Below, in pieces: positions 1 to 9,191 of a DNA stretch of 33,163 nt. Location of the stretch: assembly GCA_012837705.1 (NCBI GenBank), contig DUQQ01000045.1, positions 1 through 33,163 on the forward strand, written 5' to 3'. This stretch comes from Hydrogenispora sp. GTDB taxonomy: Bacteria; Bacillota; UBA4882; UBA10575. Every line of letters begins with the position of its first letter. Within the stretch, counting starts at the first letter, position 1. The notes under the pieces were generated by a model, which ran no database searches, had not been told where the DNA came from, and saw only the letters and a program-made list of their open reading frames with translations. The position numbers were made by a program, and so were the translations under genes.

Positions 1-171
1 ACTGGTGTTGCTCATTTGCCGGAGGGTGTGGAGATGGTGATGCCGGGAGACAACATCACCATGACGATCGAACTGATCAGCCCGATTGCGATGGAAGAGG
101 GTCTGCGTTTCGCTATCCGTGAAGGTGGCCGGACCGTCGGCGCGGGTGTTGTCTCGAAGATTATTGAGTAA
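1..171 (+). CDS. tuf: Elongation factor Tu, C-terminal end (partial)
   Basis: The first 56 codons read as the end of EF-Tu domain 3 and stop at TAA 169-171. Recognisable stretches are [31 protein letters not shown] and the terminal KIIE. EF-Tu carries aminoacyl-tRNA to the ribosomal A site as a GTP complex; the GTPase domain lies upstream of the window. In Bacillota tuf commonly closes the str operon (rpsL-rpsG-fusA-tuf) and is followed by rpsJ, as here. The open 5' end is only the window edge; nothing suggests a broken gene. Confidence 0.97.
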   Translation, partial: TGVAHLPEGVEMVMPGDNITMTIELISPIAMEEGLRFAIREGGRTVGAGVVSKIIE

Positions 172-180
172 AAAGATGCT

Positions 181-206
181 GGCGTGCAGCTTTCAAGCTG
201 CACGCC
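181..206 (+). other. Strong hairpin without U-tract between tuf and rpsJ
   Basis: A perfect 10-bp GC-rich inverted repeat (GGCGTGCAGC at 181-190 with GCTGCACGCC at 197-206, loop TTTCAA) starts nine bases after the tuf stop codon. No run of T follows, so it does not look like a standard intrinsic terminator. It may be an RNA processing or 3'-end stability element, or a weak or Rho-assisted attenuator between the str and S10 clusters. The structure is seen directly; the role is inferred. Confidence 0.6.
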
Positions 207-266
207 ACCGGATTATAGAAGAACAATACTAATTGCAAAAGTCTCCACTTTAAGGAGGGACGTGAA

Positions 267-575
267 TTGGCTAATCAGAAGATTAGAATCCGCTTGAAAG
301 CCTTTGACCATCGGGTACTGGATCAGTCGGCGGAGAAAATTGTGGATACGGCGAAACGAACCGGAGCGGTTGTCGCCGGCCCAATCCCCTTACCGACGGA
401 GAGAAGTATCTTTACTGTTCTGCGTTCAGTCCATGTGGACAAAGACTCGCGCGAGCAGTTTGAGATGAGAACGCATAAACGGTTGATTGATATTCTAGAG
501 CCCAGCTCCAAGACGGTAGATGCGTTAATGCGGTTGGATCTACCCGCTGGTGTAGATATTGAAATTAAATTATAG
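267..575 (+). CDS. rpsJ: 30S ribosomal protein S10 (uS10)
   Basis: A 102-residue protein of normal S10 length, with the typical [17 protein letters not shown] opening, GPIPLPT loop and C-terminal [11 protein letters not shown]10 binds 16S rRNA in the 30S head and is also the NusE partner of NusB in antitermination. The start is TTG 267, placed after the AAGGAGG at about 251-257. The GTG at 262 is out of frame. It is first gene of the S10 cluster, 95 bases after tuf. I see no clear promoter in that gap, so read-through from tuf is possible. Confidence 0.97.
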   Translation: MANQKIRIRLKAFDHRVLDQSAEKIVDTAKRTGAVVAGPIPLPTERSIFTVLRSVHVDKDSREQFEMRTHKRLIDILEPSSKTVDALMRLDLPAGVDIEIKL

Positions 576-632
576 TCTGTTTTTATTATTAGGCTTATGA
601 AATTTTCTTGTTAAGGTTAGGAGGTGACTCGG

Positions 633-1271
633 TTGGCAAAAGGAATTCTCGGGAAAAAGATTGGGATGACGCAAGTATTCAGCGAGGCGGGGCGGTTAAT
701 TCCCGTTACTGTTGTGGAAGCGGGGCCCTGTATGGTTGTGCAGATCAAAACCGAGGATAAGGAAGGATATTCCGCCGTCCAATTGGGTTTTGCAGAAAAG
801 AAAGCCAAACGTACAAACAAACCGATGCAAGGCCATTTTGCGAAAGCAGGCGTAAAACCGTTGCGGTTTTTGCGTGAGATTCGGATCAGTCCGGAAGAAG
901 CCGACCAGTACAAAGTAGGTGAAGCCGTTGACGTTTCCCTGTTTAAAGAGGGAGAACTGGTAGACGTGGTTGGTCAAGCAAAAGGTAAGGGCTTTGCCGG
1001 GGTGATTAAGAAGTATAATTTCGGCCGTGGACCGATGGCCCATGGTTCTAAATACCACCGCGGGGTGGGTTCGCTTGGGGCAGCCGGAGTTGGCCGGGTA
1101 TTTAAAGGCCGGAAACTCCCTGGCCGGATGGGCGGACACCGTGTTACGGTTCAAGGCTTGGAGATTGTCAAAGTTGATCCGGAAAAGAACCTCCTTTTAA
1201 TTAAGGGAGCCGTTCCTGGACGTAACGGCGCGTTTGTCCAAGTCAAAAAGAGTGTAAAAATACGGAATTAG
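633..1271 (+). CDS. rplC: 50S ribosomal protein L3 (uL3)
   Basis: L3 is a primary 23S rRNA binding protein that reaches toward the peptidyl-transferase centre. The protein has the family opening KGILGKKIGMTQVF, then the extended-loop segment GPMAHGSKYHRGVGS and the GRKLPGRMGGHRVTVQ region. I chose TTG 633 (212 residues, close to the usual 209) because AGGAGGTG at 620-626 serves as the ribosome binding site. The in-frame GTG at 624 lies inside that site, so the nine-base upstream extension is unlikely to be translated. It follows rpsJ by 57 bases. Confidence 0.96.
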   Translation: MAKGILGKKIGMTQVFSEAGRLIPVTVVEAGPCMVVQIKTEDKEGYSAVQLGFAEKKAKRTNKPMQGHFAKAGVKPLRFLREIRISPEEADQYKVGEAVDVSLFKEGELVDVVGQAKGKGFAGVIKKYNFGRGPMAHGSKYHRGVGSLGAAGVGRVFKGRKLPGRMGGHRVTVQGLEIVKVDPEKNLLLIKGAVPGRNGAFVQVKKSVKIRN

Positions 1272-1302
1272 AGGGATTACCCACGAGGAGAGGAGGATTG
1301 GC

Positions 1303-1929
1303 ATGCCGATTTTACCGGTTTACAATATGGACGGGAAACAGGTCGGTGAGATGAACCTGGCCGATACGGTTTTTGCCACCAACATCAATCAACACCTCTT
1401 GCACCAGGCCGTCGTGATGCAACTGGCCTCCCGCCGTTTGGGTACGGCAAAGGCGAAAACCAGAAGCGAAGTCCGTGGTGGCGGCGCCAAACCCTGGCGT
1501 CAGAAGGGAACCGGCCGCGCCCGTCACGGCAGCAGGAGATCGCCGTTGTGGGTGGGGGGCGGAGTAGTATTCCCGCCACAACCCCGCGCGTACGGTTTTA
1601 GAATGCCGAAAAAAGCTTGGCGTCAAGCTCTACGGTCGGCGTTGGCGGCAAAGGTGAAGGATGAAAAGCTGATCGTTTTAGAAGAGTTGAAGTTCGAAGC
1701 CCCGAAAACCAAAGCTGCCCTTAAGGTGTTAAACAATTTGAATGTGGCTAACGCAAAAACATTGGTGGTGCTTGCGGAGAAAGATGAGAACGTGACGAAA
1801 TCCCTGCGAAACCTGCCGGGGGTCTCTTCCATGAATACGGATGGTCTCAATGTCTACGATATTCTACTCCACGACCACCTGTTGTTGACCAAAGAGGCCG
1901 TGGGCCGCATCGAGGAGGCGTTGGCATAA
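1303..1929 (+). CDS. rplD: 50S ribosomal protein L4 (uL4)
   Basis: A 208-residue L4, which binds 23S rRNA domain I and lines part of the exit tunnel with its long loop. The loop is visible as [19 protein letters not shown] and following residues (about 64-85). The ATG at 1303 follows a GAGGAGAGGAGG site. Its stop overlaps the rplW start by one base, so the two are translationally coupled. In enterobacteria L4 also represses the S10 operon; no matching leader is visible here. Confidence 0.96.
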   Translation: MPILPVYNMDGKQVGEMNLADTVFATNINQHLLHQAVVMQLASRRLGTAKAKTRSEVRGGGAKPWRQKGTGRARHGSRRSPLWVGGGVVFPPQPRAYGFRMPKKAWRQALRSALAAKVKDEKLIVLEELKFEAPKTKAALKVLNNLNVANAKTLVVLAEKDENVTKSLRNLPGVSSMNTDGLNVYDILLHDHLLLTKEAVGRIEEALA

Positions 1930-2213
1930 TGGATCCGCGAGATATCATTAAAAAACCGATTGTGACTGAGAAAAGTACCCGCCTGATGGAGATGAACAAG
2001 TACTGTTTTGTAGTTGACCGGCGGGCTAACAAGATTCAGATTAAGGAAGCAATCGAAACGATCTTTAACGTTCGTGTACTTGACGTCAATACCATGCAGA
2101 TGTTAGGGAAGATGAAAAGAATGGGACGCCATGAGGGGCGCCGCCCCAACTGGAAAAAGGCTATTGTGACCTTAGAACCAGGTAGCCGTATTGAATTCTT
2201 TGAAGGCGTCTGA
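1929..2213 (+). CDS. rplW: 50S ribosomal protein L23 (uL23)
   Basis: A 94-residue L23, part of the ring at the exit tunnel mouth and the docking site for trigger factor and signal recognition particle. Family features are [12 protein letters not shown] near the start, [19 protein letters not shown], and the basic tail [13 protein letters not shown]. The ATG at 1929 uses the last base of the rplD stop (TAATG), so initiation depends on re-use of ribosomes ending rplD. No strong separate ribosome binding site is needed or seen. Confidence 0.96.
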   Translation: MDPRDIIKKPIVTEKSTRLMEMNKYCFVVDRRANKIQIKEAIETIFNVRVLDVNTMQMLGKMKRMGRHEGRRPNWKKAIVTLEPGSRIEFFEGV

Positions 2214-2242
2214 TCTATTTTTGCGGTAAAGGAGGTTTTAAA

Positions 2243-3064
2243 GTGGCTATTAAGAAATACAAACCCACTTCACCCGGTCGTCGTTTTGTCTCCGTATCCT
2301 CCTTTGAAGAGATTACTAAGACTAAACCGGAAAAATCATTGCTAGAACCGTTGAAGAAGACCGGTGGCCGCAACGCCCAGGGACGGATTACCGTACGGCA
2401 CCGGGGCGGCGGGCACAAACGGATGTACCGGCGGATTGATTTTAAACGGGATAAGTTTGGTATCCCGGCCAAAGTAGCTGCTATTGAGTACGATCCGAAC
2501 CGCACGGCACGGATTGCGCTCTTACACTATGTAGACGGGGAAAAGCGGTACATTATTGCGCCGGACGGGTTGCAAGTAGGAGATACCGTCGTCTCCGGGC
2601 CGGAAGCCGATATTAAAGTGGGAAATGCTTTGCCCCTGGCCAATATTCCGACCGGTACGATCATTCACAACTTAGAATTGGTGCGGGGAGCCGGTGGACA
2701 GCTGGTCAAAAGCGCCGGGGCCGGTGCGCAACTGATGGCCAAAGAGGGCGAATATGCTCATGTCCGTTTACCTTCGGGTGAGGTCCGTCTGATTCGCCAG
2801 GAGTGTATGGCCACCATCGGTCAGGTCGGTAACATTGACCATGAGAATATTACCATTGGTAAAGCTGGACGTATGCGCTGGCTTGGTTTTCGCCCGTCGG
2901 TGCGTGGTGTGGCGATGAACCCGGTTGATCACCCCCATGGTGGTGGTGAAGGTCGTTCTTCGATTGGGCGGGCCCCGGTTACGCCTTGGGGTAAACCAGC
3001 CCTTGGCCACCGGACACGGAAAAAGAAACCATCCGATCGGCTGATCATTAAACGTCGGGCATGA
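2243..3064 (+). CDS. rplB: 50S ribosomal protein L2 (uL2)
   Basis: A 273-residue L2, of ordinary length, required for subunit joining and peptidyl-transferase activity. Visible hallmarks are the N-terminal [27 protein letters not shown], and the C-terminal [19 protein letters not shown] loop that holds the conserved histidine pocket near the catalytic centre. The start is GTG 2243, nine bases after GGAGG, in the usual place between rplW and rpsS. Confidence 0.97.
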   Translation: MAIKKYKPTSPGRRFVSVSSFEEITKTKPEKSLLEPLKKTGGRNAQGRITVRHRGGGHKRMYRRIDFKRDKFGIPAKVAAIEYDPNRTARIALLHYVDGEKRYIIAPDGLQVGDTVVSGPEADIKVGNALPLANIPTGTIIHNLELVRGAGGQLVKSAGAGAQLMAKEGEYAHVRLPSGEVRLIRQECMATIGQVGNIDHENITIGKAGRMRWLGFRPSVRGVAMNPVDHPHGGGEGRSSIGRAPVTPWGKPALGHRTRKKKPSDRLIIKRRA

Positions 3065-3086
3065 CGCCGGAAGGGAGGAAGAATAA

Positions 3087-3374
3087 ATGGCTCGTTCATT
3101 AAAAAAAGGTCCGTATATTGACCCTAGTTTACTCAAGAAAGTCGTTGCGATGAATAAAAGCGGCGAAAAGCGAGTGATTAAAACTTGGTCGCGTCGGTCA
3201 ACAATCTTCCCGGAACTGGTTGGCCATACGTTAGCAATTCATGATGGTCGTAAACATGTACCGATTTATATAACCGAAGATATGGTCGGGCATAAACTGG
3301 GTGAATTCGTGCCGACCCGTCTTTTCCGCGGGCATAGTGGCGGTAAGACGGAGAGAAGCACCGGTTTAAAGTAA
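3087..3374 (+). CDS. rpsS: 30S ribosomal protein S19 (uS19)
   Basis: A 95-residue S19 with the standard start [18 protein letters not shown] and the core [17 protein letters not shown]. It forms a heterodimer with S13 in the 30S head and contacts A-site tRNA. The ATG at 3087 follows GGGAGGAAG. A 95-base gap to rplV follows, longer than most in this cluster. The gap contains short AT-rich inverted repeats and an AGGA-TTCG-TCCT hairpin at 3436-3447, but no promoter or terminator I would defend. Confidence 0.96.
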   Translation: MARSLKKGPYIDPSLLKKVVAMNKSGEKRVIKTWSRRSTIFPELVGHTLAIHDGRKHVPIYITEDMVGHKLGEFVPTRLFRGHSGGKTERSTGLK

Positions 3375-3469
3375 AACGGAACGCACTTTTGATTATCAAA
3401 TATGTGCTGGTAAGATCGGAAGAAAAATGAATTCGAGGATTCGTCCTAAGAACGAGGGGAGGCGAGTCA

Positions 3470-3808
3470 ATGGAAGCCAAAGCAGTAGCGCGTTATGTGC
3501 GGATCGCTCCACGCAAGGTACGCCAGGTTGCGAACGAAATTAAAGGTAAAGCCGTGGACGAAGCGCTGCAGATCCTGGAGTTTACACCCCGAGCAGCGGC
3601 AGAAGTCTTGCAGAAAGTGCTTAATTCAGCCGTGGCAAACGCGGAAAACAATTATGATCTAGACCGCAGTAATTTGGTGGTGGCTAAAGCCTATGTTGAC
3701 CAGGGACCGACTCTGAAACGGTTTCGGGCTCGGGCGCAAGGGCGGGCCGCAGCCATTCGGAAAAGAACAAGTCATATAACCATTATCGTTGAAGAGAAGG
3801 AGGGTTGA
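3470..3808 (+). CDS. rplV: 50S ribosomal protein L22 (uL22)
   Basis: A 112-residue L22. It begins [20 protein letters not shown] and ends in the beta-hairpin region [19 protein letters not shown] that lines the exit tunnel and meets L4 at the constriction. The ATG at 3470 lies after GGGGAGG. The stop lies four bases before rpsC, and the rpsC ribosome binding site GAAGGAGGG is inside the last codons of rplV, which links the two genes at translation. Confidence 0.96.
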   Translation: MEAKAVARYVRIAPRKVRQVANEIKGKAVDEALQILEFTPRAAAEVLQKVLNSAVANAENNYDLDRSNLVVAKAYVDQGPTLKRFRARAQGRAAAIRKRTSHITIIVEEKEG

Positions 3809-3812
3809 GGAA

Positions 3813-4472
3813 ATGGGGCAGAAAATTCATCCGGTAGGTCTTCGGGTTGGTGTCATTCGTGATTGGGAAGGCCGTTGGTTTGCGGAGAAGGACTATGCCA
3901 CCCTCCTCCATGAGGATTTGAAGATCCGCCGGTTTATTAAATCACGACTCTATAACGCCGGGATTGCCCGGGTTGAGATCGAAAGAGCAGCGAACCGGGT
4001 CAAAGTGACGATCCATACGGCGCGGCCGGGTATGGTGATCGGCCGTGGTGGTACGGAAGTGGAGAATCTCCGCAAGAGTTTGGAGAAGTTAACCGATAAG
4101 CAGGTTTCATTGAATATTGCCGAAGTTAAGGTCCCGGATCTCAATGCGCAGTTGGTGGCGGAGAACATCTGTTTCCAGCTGGAGCGCCGGAGTTCCTACC
4201 GTCGGGCGATGAAACAGGCGATCAGTCGGGTTATGAAACTGGGTGCCCTGGGCGTTAAGATTAAATGTAGTGGCCGTCTGATGGGGGCCGAGATCGCCCG
4301 GAGTGAGGGCTATAGCGAAGGGAAAGTGCCTTTGCATACGTTACGGGCCGACATTGATTATGGTTTTGCCGAAGCTAATACCACCTACGGCAAGATTGGC
4401 GTGAAAGTATGGATTAATAAAGGTGAGGTTTTACCAGAGAAAAAGGTTGCTGAGGGTGAGGAGGGAAAGTAA
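3813..4472 (+). CDS. rpsC: 30S ribosomal protein S3 (uS3)
   Basis: A 219-residue S3, part of the mRNA entry channel and its helicase. The family start [15 protein letters not shown] places the initiation codon at ATG 3813; an upstream in-frame extension would run back into rplV and is rejected. A KH RNA-binding domain carries the motif [17 protein letters not shown] (about residues 74-90). The C-terminal domain includes [10 protein letters not shown] and [19 protein letters not shown]. The stop abuts the rplP start directly. Confidence 0.97.
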   Translation: MGQKIHPVGLRVGVIRDWEGRWFAEKDYATLLHEDLKIRRFIKSRLYNAGIARVEIERAANRVKVTIHTARPGMVIGRGGTEVENLRKSLEKLTDKQVSLNIAEVKVPDLNAQLVAENICFQLERRSSYRRAMKQAISRVMKLGALGVKIKCSGRLMGAEIARSEGYSEGKVPLHTLRADIDYGFAEANTTYGKIGVKVWINKGEVLPEKKVAEGEEGK

Positions 4473-4907
4473 ATGCTGGTTCCAAAGAGAGTCAAACACC
4501 GTAAGGTAATGCGTGGCCGGATGAAAGGGATGGCTTACCGCGGTTCCCAACTTACCCTTGGCGATTTTGGGTTGCAAGCAGTGGAACCGGGCTGGATTAC
4601 GAACGTACAGATTGAGGCGGCCCGTGTTGCCTTGACCCGCCATATTAAACGGGGCGGTAAGGTTTGGATTAAAATTTTCCCCGATAAACCGGTAACGGCA
4701 AAACCGGCCGAGACCCGGATGGGTAGCGGTAAAGGGTCCCCCGAACACTGGGTGGCCGTGGTGAAACCGGGCCGGATCATGTTTGAGATTAGCGGTGTTG
4801 GCGAAGAATTAGCCCGTGAAGCATTACGCCTTGCCGGGCACAAATTGCCGATTAAAACGAAATTCGTAAAACGCGAGGAAGCGGGTGGTGAGTCCAATGA
4901 AAGCTGA
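4473..4907 (+). CDS. rplP: 50S ribosomal protein L16 (uL16)
   Basis: A 144-residue L16, which helps form the A-site tRNA binding surface. It opens [19 protein letters not shown] and contains GRMGSGKG-like [20 protein letters not shown] and the tail [12 protein letters not shown]. The start codon follows the rpsC stop without a gap, and GAGGGAAAG inside rpsC acts as ribosome binding site. The gene overlaps rpmC by 11 bases. Confidence 0.97.
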   Translation: MLVPKRVKHRKVMRGRMKGMAYRGSQLTLGDFGLQAVEPGWITNVQIEAARVALTRHIKRGGKVWIKIFPDKPVTAKPAETRMGSGKGSPEHWVAVVKPGRIMFEISGVGEELAREALRLAGHKLPIKTKFVKREEAGGESNES

Positions 4908-5097
4908 AGAAATTAGAGCAATGACCGGTGAAGAACTCCAGAAGAAACTCGCTGACCTCAAGACCGAACTCTTCAACCTTCGTTTTCAGCTAGCCACCGG
5001 GCAACTGGATAATTCAGCACGGGTTAAAGCCGTCCGGAAAGATATTGCTAGAGTGAAAACGATAATGCACGAACGGGAAGCGAAAATAAGGGCATAA
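4897..5097 (+). CDS. rpmC: 50S ribosomal protein L29 (uL29)
   Basis: A 66-residue L29, the usual length, with the helical-hairpin pattern [18 protein letters not shown] and [15 protein letters not shown]. It sits beside L23 at the exit tunnel. The ATG at 4897 is preferred over an in-frame GTG at 4885 because the family starts at MKA. Overlap with rplP suggests translational coupling, and the local ribosome binding site (GGTGGTG) is weak by the standards of this cluster. Confidence 0.95.
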   Translation: MKAEEIRAMTGEELQKKLADLKTELFNLRFQLATGQLDNSARVKAVRKDIARVKTIMHEREAKIRA

Positions 5098-5121
5098 AGG
5101 GAAAAGGAGGTTGGATGAGGA

Positions 5122-5382
5122 ATGTCTGAGCGTCTTGCAAGAAGAAAGACCAGAATTGGTCGGGTCGTCAGTGATAAGATGGACAAAACGGTCGTTGTTG
5201 CTGTTGAGCGTTTGGAACAGCATCCGTTGTATAAAAAAACGATCAAGCGGACGACGAAGTTTAAAGCCCACGACGAAAACAACGAGTGCCGGATTGGTGA
5301 CCAGGTAAAGATTATGGAGACCAGGCCATTAAGTAAGGATAAGCGCTGGCGGGTTGTGACGATCGTTCGAAAAGCGGAGTAA
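5122..5382 (+). CDS. rpsQ: 30S ribosomal protein S17 (uS17)
   Basis: An 86-residue S17 of OB fold, a primary 16S rRNA binder. Hallmarks are [37 protein letters not shown] and [14 protein letters not shown]. The ATG at 5122 follows AAGGAGG at about 5104-5110. A 69-base gap to rplN follows with no terminator or promoter that I can support. Confidence 0.96.
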   Translation: MSERLARRKTRIGRVVSDKMDKTVVVAVERLEQHPLYKKTIKRTTKFKAHDENNECRIGDQVKIMETRPLSKDKRWRVVTIVRKAE

Positions 5383-5451
5383 ACCATTCCCTTATGTTTG
5401 GTAGATGTGCTATAACCTCTCTGAAAAGTGGATGGAAAGGGGGATACAGTT

Positions 5452-5847
5452 ATGATTCAAGTGGAGTCTTACCTTAACGTAGCCGATAATTCCGGAGCAA
5501 AGAAGCTGATGTGCATACGTGTCTTGGGCGGTTCGAAAAAACGTTACGCCGGGGTCGGCGATCTGATCGTCGCCGTGGTAAAAGACGCCCTTCCCCCTTC
5601 TGCAGCCCGTAAAGGTGCCGGAATTGTCGGGGTGAAGAAGGGTGAGATCGTCAAAGCCGTGGTGGTACGGACGAAGAAGGAAGCGCGTCGGCCCGATGGC
5701 TCCTATATTCGTTTTGATGATAACGCGGCCGTGATCATTAATGACCAGATGAATCCGCGGGGAACCCGTATTTTTGGACCAGTGGCGCGGGAACTGAGAG
5801 AGAAGAACTTTATGAAGATCGTATCGTTGGCGCCCGAGGTCTTATAG
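5452..5847 (+). CDS. rplN: 50S ribosomal protein L14 (uL14), with an insertion
   Basis: L14 forms an intersubunit bridge and is the docking site of the silencing factor RsfS. The start [18 protein letters not shown] fixes ATG 5452, after GGAAAGGGGG; an in-frame codon at 5428 would add eight non-family residues. The C-terminus ([23 protein letters not shown]) is standard. The protein has 131 residues where bacterial L14 usually has about 122. The extra residues lie at about 50-59 (around SAARKGAGI), just before the conserved [14 protein letters not shown]. Reading frame and flanks are intact, so this is a real in-frame insertion in a surface loop, not an error I can detect. Confidence 0.95.
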   Translation: MIQVESYLNVADNSGAKKLMCIRVLGGSKKRYAGVGDLIVAVVKDALPPSAARKGAGIVGVKKGEIVKAVVVRTKKEARRPDGSYIRFDDNAAVIINDQMNPRGTRIFGPVARELREKNFMKIVSLAPEVL

Positions 5848-5889
5848 AATTGGTAAATGGTGAATTCTGATAAGAGGGGAGGTATAGTC

Positions 5890-6213
5890 GTGGAGCTTAA
5901 AACCCATCTCCGCAAGGGAGACGAAGTTGTTGTTCTCTCCGGAAAAGACAAAGGAAAACGTGGTAAGATACAACGCGTGTTTCGTAATGAAGGAACGGTC
6001 ATCGTTGAAGGGATCAATCTGGTCAAAAAACACGCCAAACCGACAAAAAACAATCCCCAAGGTGGGGTAATCGATAAACCAATGCCCCTTTCTACGGCTA
6101 AAGTGATGCTGGTTTGTGGTGGCTGTGGTCAGCCGGCGCGGATTAGCCGTGACCGGACCCCAGACGGTTCTTTGGTCAGGATCTGCAAAAAATGCGGTCA
6201 ACAAATTAAATAA
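5890..6213 (+). CDS. rplX: 50S ribosomal protein L24 (uL24)
   Basis: A 107-residue L24, an assembly initiator at the 50S exit side. A KOW motif is visible as KGDEVVVLSGKDKGKRGKI near residues 9-27. The C-terminal part holds a zinc-ribbon pattern, Cys76-x2-Cys79 and Cys99-x2-Cys102, as in many Bacillota L24 proteins. I chose GTG 5890, seven bases after GGGGAGG, giving MELKTHLRKGD. A longer in-frame start at 5857 lacks family similarity. It lies 42 bases after rplN. Confidence 0.95.
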   Translation: MELKTHLRKGDEVVVLSGKDKGKRGKIQRVFRNEGTVIVEGINLVKKHAKPTKNNPQGGVIDKPMPLSTAKVMLVCGGCGQPARISRDRTPDGSLVRICKKCGQQIK

Positions 6214-6272
6214 GATTGCCGGAGACGGATTTAATCACCTAAATCTTTTGAGTTTGGGAGGAGGTGCTGACC

Positions 6273-6815
6273 ATGTCTCGCTTACGGGAAAAATATGAGA
6301 AAGAAGTTATCCCAGGCTTACAAAGCCGTTTTGGTTATAAAAATGTGATGCAGGTTCCCCGTTTGGAAAAGGTCGTGATCAGTATGGGGGTGGGGGAAGC
6401 AACCCAGGACCCGAAACTGATTGATGGGGCAGTAAACGACTTAACGCAGATCGCCGGGCAGAAGCCGGTGGTGACAAAGGCGAAAAAGTCGATCGCCAAC
6501 TTTAAGGTGAGAGAGGGCGCGAACGTAGGCTGCAAAGTGACTTTACGCGGAGAACGCATGTACGAGTTCCTCGATAAACTTTTCAACGTGGCTTTCCCGC
6601 GGATTCGTGACTTTCGCGGTGTGTCCCCCAAATCCTTCGACGGACGGGGTAACTACAATCTCGGCCTCAGGGAGCAATTGATCTTCCCCGAAATCAACTA
6701 CGATCAGATCGACAAGATTCGGGGGATGAACGTGGTGATTGTGACCACGGCCCAGAATGACGAAGAAGGTTACGAGTTATTGAAACTCCTCGGTATGCCT
6801 TTCCGGGCGTCCTAA
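6273..6815 (+). CDS. rplE: 50S ribosomal protein L5 (uL5)
   Basis: A 180-residue L5, which binds 5S rRNA and contacts P-site tRNA in the central protuberance. The family start [16 protein letters not shown] sets ATG 6273, after GGGAGGAGGTG. Further hallmarks are ITGQKP-like [46 protein letters not shown] and the tail LLGMPFRAS. The next gene rpsN follows by 18 bases. Confidence 0.97.
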   Translation: MSRLREKYEKEVIPGLQSRFGYKNVMQVPRLEKVVISMGVGEATQDPKLIDGAVNDLTQIAGQKPVVTKAKKSIANFKVREGANVGCKVTLRGERMYEFLDKLFNVAFPRIRDFRGVSPKSFDGRGNYNLGLREQLIFPEINYDQIDKIRGMNVVIVTTAQNDEEGYELLKLLGMPFRAS

Positions 6816-6833
6816 GTAAAGGAGGATTAACAA

Positions 6834-7019
6834 ATGGCCAAGAAATCGATGATTATAAAAGCAAATCGGAAGCCTAAATTTCCAGTCCGGGCGTATAACC
6901 GGTGTAAAGTCTGTGGTCGCCCCCGCGGCTATATGCGGAAATTTCAGCTTTGCCGTATTTGTTTCCGGAATCTGGCCCACCGTGGAGAACTCCCCGGTGT
7001 GGTAAAAGCCAGCTGGTAA
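6834..7019 (+). CDS. rpsN: 30S ribosomal protein S14, zinc-binding form (uS14)
   Basis: A 61-residue S14 of the short zinc-binding type. The four ligands are Cys24, Cys27, Cys40 and Cys43, in CKVCGRP and LCRICFRNL. It ends in the normal GVVKASW. S14 binds 16S rRNA in the head near S3 and S10. Bacteria that respond to zinc shortage often keep a second, zinc-free S14 elsewhere; none is in this window. The ATG at 6834 follows AAAGGAGG. Confidence 0.97.
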   Translation: MAKKSMIIKANRKPKFPVRAYNRCKVCGRPRGYMRKFQLCRICFRNLAHRGELPGVVKASW

Positions 7020-7037
7020 GGAAGGAGGTAGCACAGC

Positions 7038-7433
7038 ATGGTCGTAACAGACCCAATTGCGGATATGTTGACCCGAATTCGTAATGCCAATATCGCCCGG
7101 ATTAAACAGGTAGAGGTTCCGGCGTCAAATATTAAAAAGGAATTAGCCCGCCTTTTGAAGGAAGAAGGCTATATCCAGGATTACGAGTTGATCGAGGATA
7201 ATAAACAAGGGGTTATCCGTCTGTACTTGAAGTTCAACGGAAAAAAACGGGTAATAACCGGACTGAAGCGGATCAGCCGGCCGGGGCTACGGGTTTATGT
7301 GGAAAAGGATCAGATCCCGAAAGTACTCGGGGGTTTAGGCGTCGCCATTCTTTCCACTTCCAAAGGAGTCGTAACCGATAAAATTGCCCGCCAGATGGGA
7401 GTTGGAGGCGAAGTCCTCTGTTTTATCTGGTAA
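7038..7433 (+). CDS. rpsH: 30S ribosomal protein S8 (uS8)
   Basis: A 131-residue S8, a primary 16S rRNA binder. It opens with [14 protein letters not shown] and ends [11 protein letters not shown], both standard, with [14 protein letters not shown] in the C-terminal domain. The ATG at 7038 follows GGAAGGAGG. In enterobacteria S8 represses the spc operon by binding near rplE; no copy of that target is evident by eye. An 82-base gap to rplF follows with no convincing promoter. Confidence 0.97.
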   Translation: MVVTDPIADMLTRIRNANIARIKQVEVPASNIKKELARLLKEEGYIQDYELIEDNKQGVIRLYLKFNGKKRVITGLKRISRPGLRVYVEKDQIPKVLGGLGVAILSTSKGVVTDKIARQMGVGGEVLCFIW

Positions 7434-7515
7434 ATCGTTGGTGCTAAAACAAGCAGTCGCGGAATTTATTATGATTTAATAACAATGAACCGGATTCGGA
7501 ATGGGGGTGTAAGCA

Positions 7516-8061
7516 ATGTCCAGAATTGGCTTAAAACCGATTAATATCCCAACTGGGGTTGAACTTAAGGTTGATGGCAATGTGGTGCGGGTCAAAGGGC
7601 CGAAGGGGGAATTAACCCAAGAAATCCCCGCCGGAATTAAGATCGTGCAAGACGGTGCGGTCTTAACTGTCGAACGGCCTAATGACGAAGGGCATTACCG
7701 TGCCATGCATGGGTTAACCCGAAGCTTGATCGCCAATATGGTGGAAGGGGTTACCAAAGGTTTCGAGAAAACCCTGGAGATTAACGGGGTTGGTTACCGG
7801 GCGGCGCTGCAAGGGAAGAAACTGGTCCTGACCATTGGTTATTCGCACCCGGTCGAATTTGACGCCCGGCCCGGAATCGAAATTGAAGTACCAGCGCCGA
7901 ACAGAATTATTGTGAAAGGCGCAGATAAACAAAAAGTCGGGCAAATGGCTGCCGAGATTCGTGATGTCCGTCCCCCGGAACCATATAAAGGTAAGGGCAT
8001 TAAGTACGCGAATGAAACCATTCGTCGTAAAGCTGGTAAAGCTGGGAAAGCCGGGAAATAG
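7516..8061 (+). CDS. rplF: 50S ribosomal protein L6 (uL6)
   Basis: A 181-residue L6 made of two similar alpha/beta domains, located near the sarcin-ricin loop. Visible motifs are [49 protein letters not shown] and [18 protein letters not shown]. The C-terminus is a short basic repeat of [10 protein letters not shown] type, a few residues longer than usual. The ATG at 7516 follows a GGGGGTG site. Confidence 0.97.
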   Translation: MSRIGLKPINIPTGVELKVDGNVVRVKGPKGELTQEIPAGIKIVQDGAVLTVERPNDEGHYRAMHGLTRSLIANMVEGVTKGFEKTLEINGVGYRAALQGKKLVLTIGYSHPVEFDARPGIEIEVPAPNRIIVKGADKQKVGQMAAEIRDVRPPEPYKGKGIKYANETIRRKAGKAGKAGK

Positions 8062-8081
8062 TCCGCTGAAAGGAGTGGAAA

Positions 8082-8456
8082 TTGGTGTTTAAGAGAATAG
8101 ATCGCAATGAAGCTCGGGTCCGCCGTCATATCCGGCTGCGGAAAAAGCTGTCCGGTACGGCAGAACGGCCCCGGTTGTCGGTTTATAAAAGTCTTCACCA
8201 TATTTACGCACAGCTCATCGATGATGTCCAGGGGAAAACCCTGCTTTCCGCTTCCACTGTGGACCCGGAAGTACGGACGCAGATCAACGGGTATGGCGGG
8301 AATATCGAAAGTGCGAAATTGGTAGGGAAATTGATTGCCCAAAAAGCACAGGACAAAGGGATTAAACAAGTTGTTTTTGACCGTGGCGGCTATAAGTTTC
8401 ATGGACGGGTAGCGGCCTTGGCGGAAGCAGCGCGCGAGAACGGATTGGAGTTTTGA
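8082..8456 (+). CDS. rplR: 50S ribosomal protein L18 (uL18)
   Basis: A 124-residue L18, which binds 5S rRNA with L5. Motifs include [33 protein letters not shown] and [20 protein letters not shown]. The start is either TTG 8082 or the next codon GTG 8085. Both lie 6-9 bases after AAGGAG, and the choice changes one residue. It follows rplF by 20 bases. Confidence 0.96.
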   Translation: MVFKRIDRNEARVRRHIRLRKKLSGTAERPRLSVYKSLHHIYAQLIDDVQGKTLLSASTVDPEVRTQINGYGGNIESAKLVGKLIAQKAQDKGIKQVVFDRGGYKFHGRVAALAEAARENGLEF

Positions 8457-8472
8457 GTAAAGGAGGGATATG

Positions 8473-8973
8473 ATGAAACGGATTAACCACAATGATCTGG
8501 AGCTGACCGAGCGCGTGGTCTTCATCAATCGGGTCGCTAAGGTGGTTAAAGGCGGAAGACGCTTTAATTTCAGCGCTTTAGTGGTGGTTGGCGATGGCCA
8601 AGGCCATGTCGGAGTGGGGTTAGGCAAAGCCGGAGAGGTTCCGGAGGCCATCCGTAAAGGTGTTGAGGATGCCAAGAAGAAACTATTTTCCGTGCCAATG
8701 GTCAACACTACTATCCCTCATCCGATCGAGGGTAGATTCGGCGCCGGGAAAGTTGTCCTGAAGCCGGCGGCACCTGGTACGGGTGTGATTGCCGGTGGAC
8801 CGGTGCGTGCGGTTTTAGAACTGGCAGGAATTCGTGATATTTTGACCAAATCGATTGGATCATCCAACCCCTTGAATATGGTCAACGCCACCGTGGCTGG
8901 ATTGAAGTCATTAAAACAGGCGGAAGAAGTGGCTGCTTTACGGGGGCTTTCGCCAGAAAAAGTTCAAGGCTAA
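8473..8973 (+). CDS. rpsE: 30S ribosomal protein S5 (uS5)
   Basis: A 166-residue S5, at the mRNA entry channel and involved in decoding accuracy. It has the double-stranded RNA-binding-like N-domain ([37 protein letters not shown]) and the C-domain [19 protein letters not shown] with [14 protein letters not shown]. Two adjacent ATG codons occur at 8470 and 8473. I chose the second because it lies six bases after AGGAGG, while the first is only three bases away. Confidence 0.96.
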   Translation: MKRINHNDLELTERVVFINRVAKVVKGGRRFNFSALVVVGDGQGHVGVGLGKAGEVPEAIRKGVEDAKKKLFSVPMVNTTIPHPIEGRFGAGKVVLKPAAPGTGVIAGGPVRAVLELAGIRDILTKSIGSSNPLNMVNATVAGLKSLKQAEEVAALRGLSPEKVQG

Positions 8974-8985
8974 GGGGTGGTGAAA

Positions 8986-9180
8986 ATGCCAAAGAAGAAA
9001 GAGAAAAACCTGGTTGTTACCTGGAAGCGGAGTACGATCGGTCGGAGTAAAGACCAGAAAGCAACGATTGCCGCCCTCGGCCTCAACCGCTTAAACCAAA
9101 CGGTGGTCGTGCCCAATAATCAGGTAATCCTAGGGATGATCAAAAAAGTCGAACATTTAGTGGAAGTAACAGAGGAATAG
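8986..9180 (+). CDS. rpmD: 50S ribosomal protein L30 (uL30)
   Basis: A 64-residue L30 with the family features [36 protein letters not shown] and [11 protein letters not shown]. It is a small 50S surface protein present in most Bacillota. The start ATG 8986 lies after AAGGGGTGG; the in-frame GTG codons at 8977-8982 are part of that site. Gene order rpsE-rpmD-rplO is the usual one. Confidence 0.95.
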   Translation: MPKKKEKNLVVTWKRSTIGRSKDQKATIAALGLNRLNQTVVVPNNQVILGMIKKVEHLVEVTEE

Positions 9181-9191
9181 GAGGTGCCAGG

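Noticed and set aside
7839..8708. Long minus-strand open frame (289 codons) across rplF, rplR and rpsE
   Set aside because: It is antisense to three clear ribosomal protein genes, has no family features, and arises from their codon pattern.
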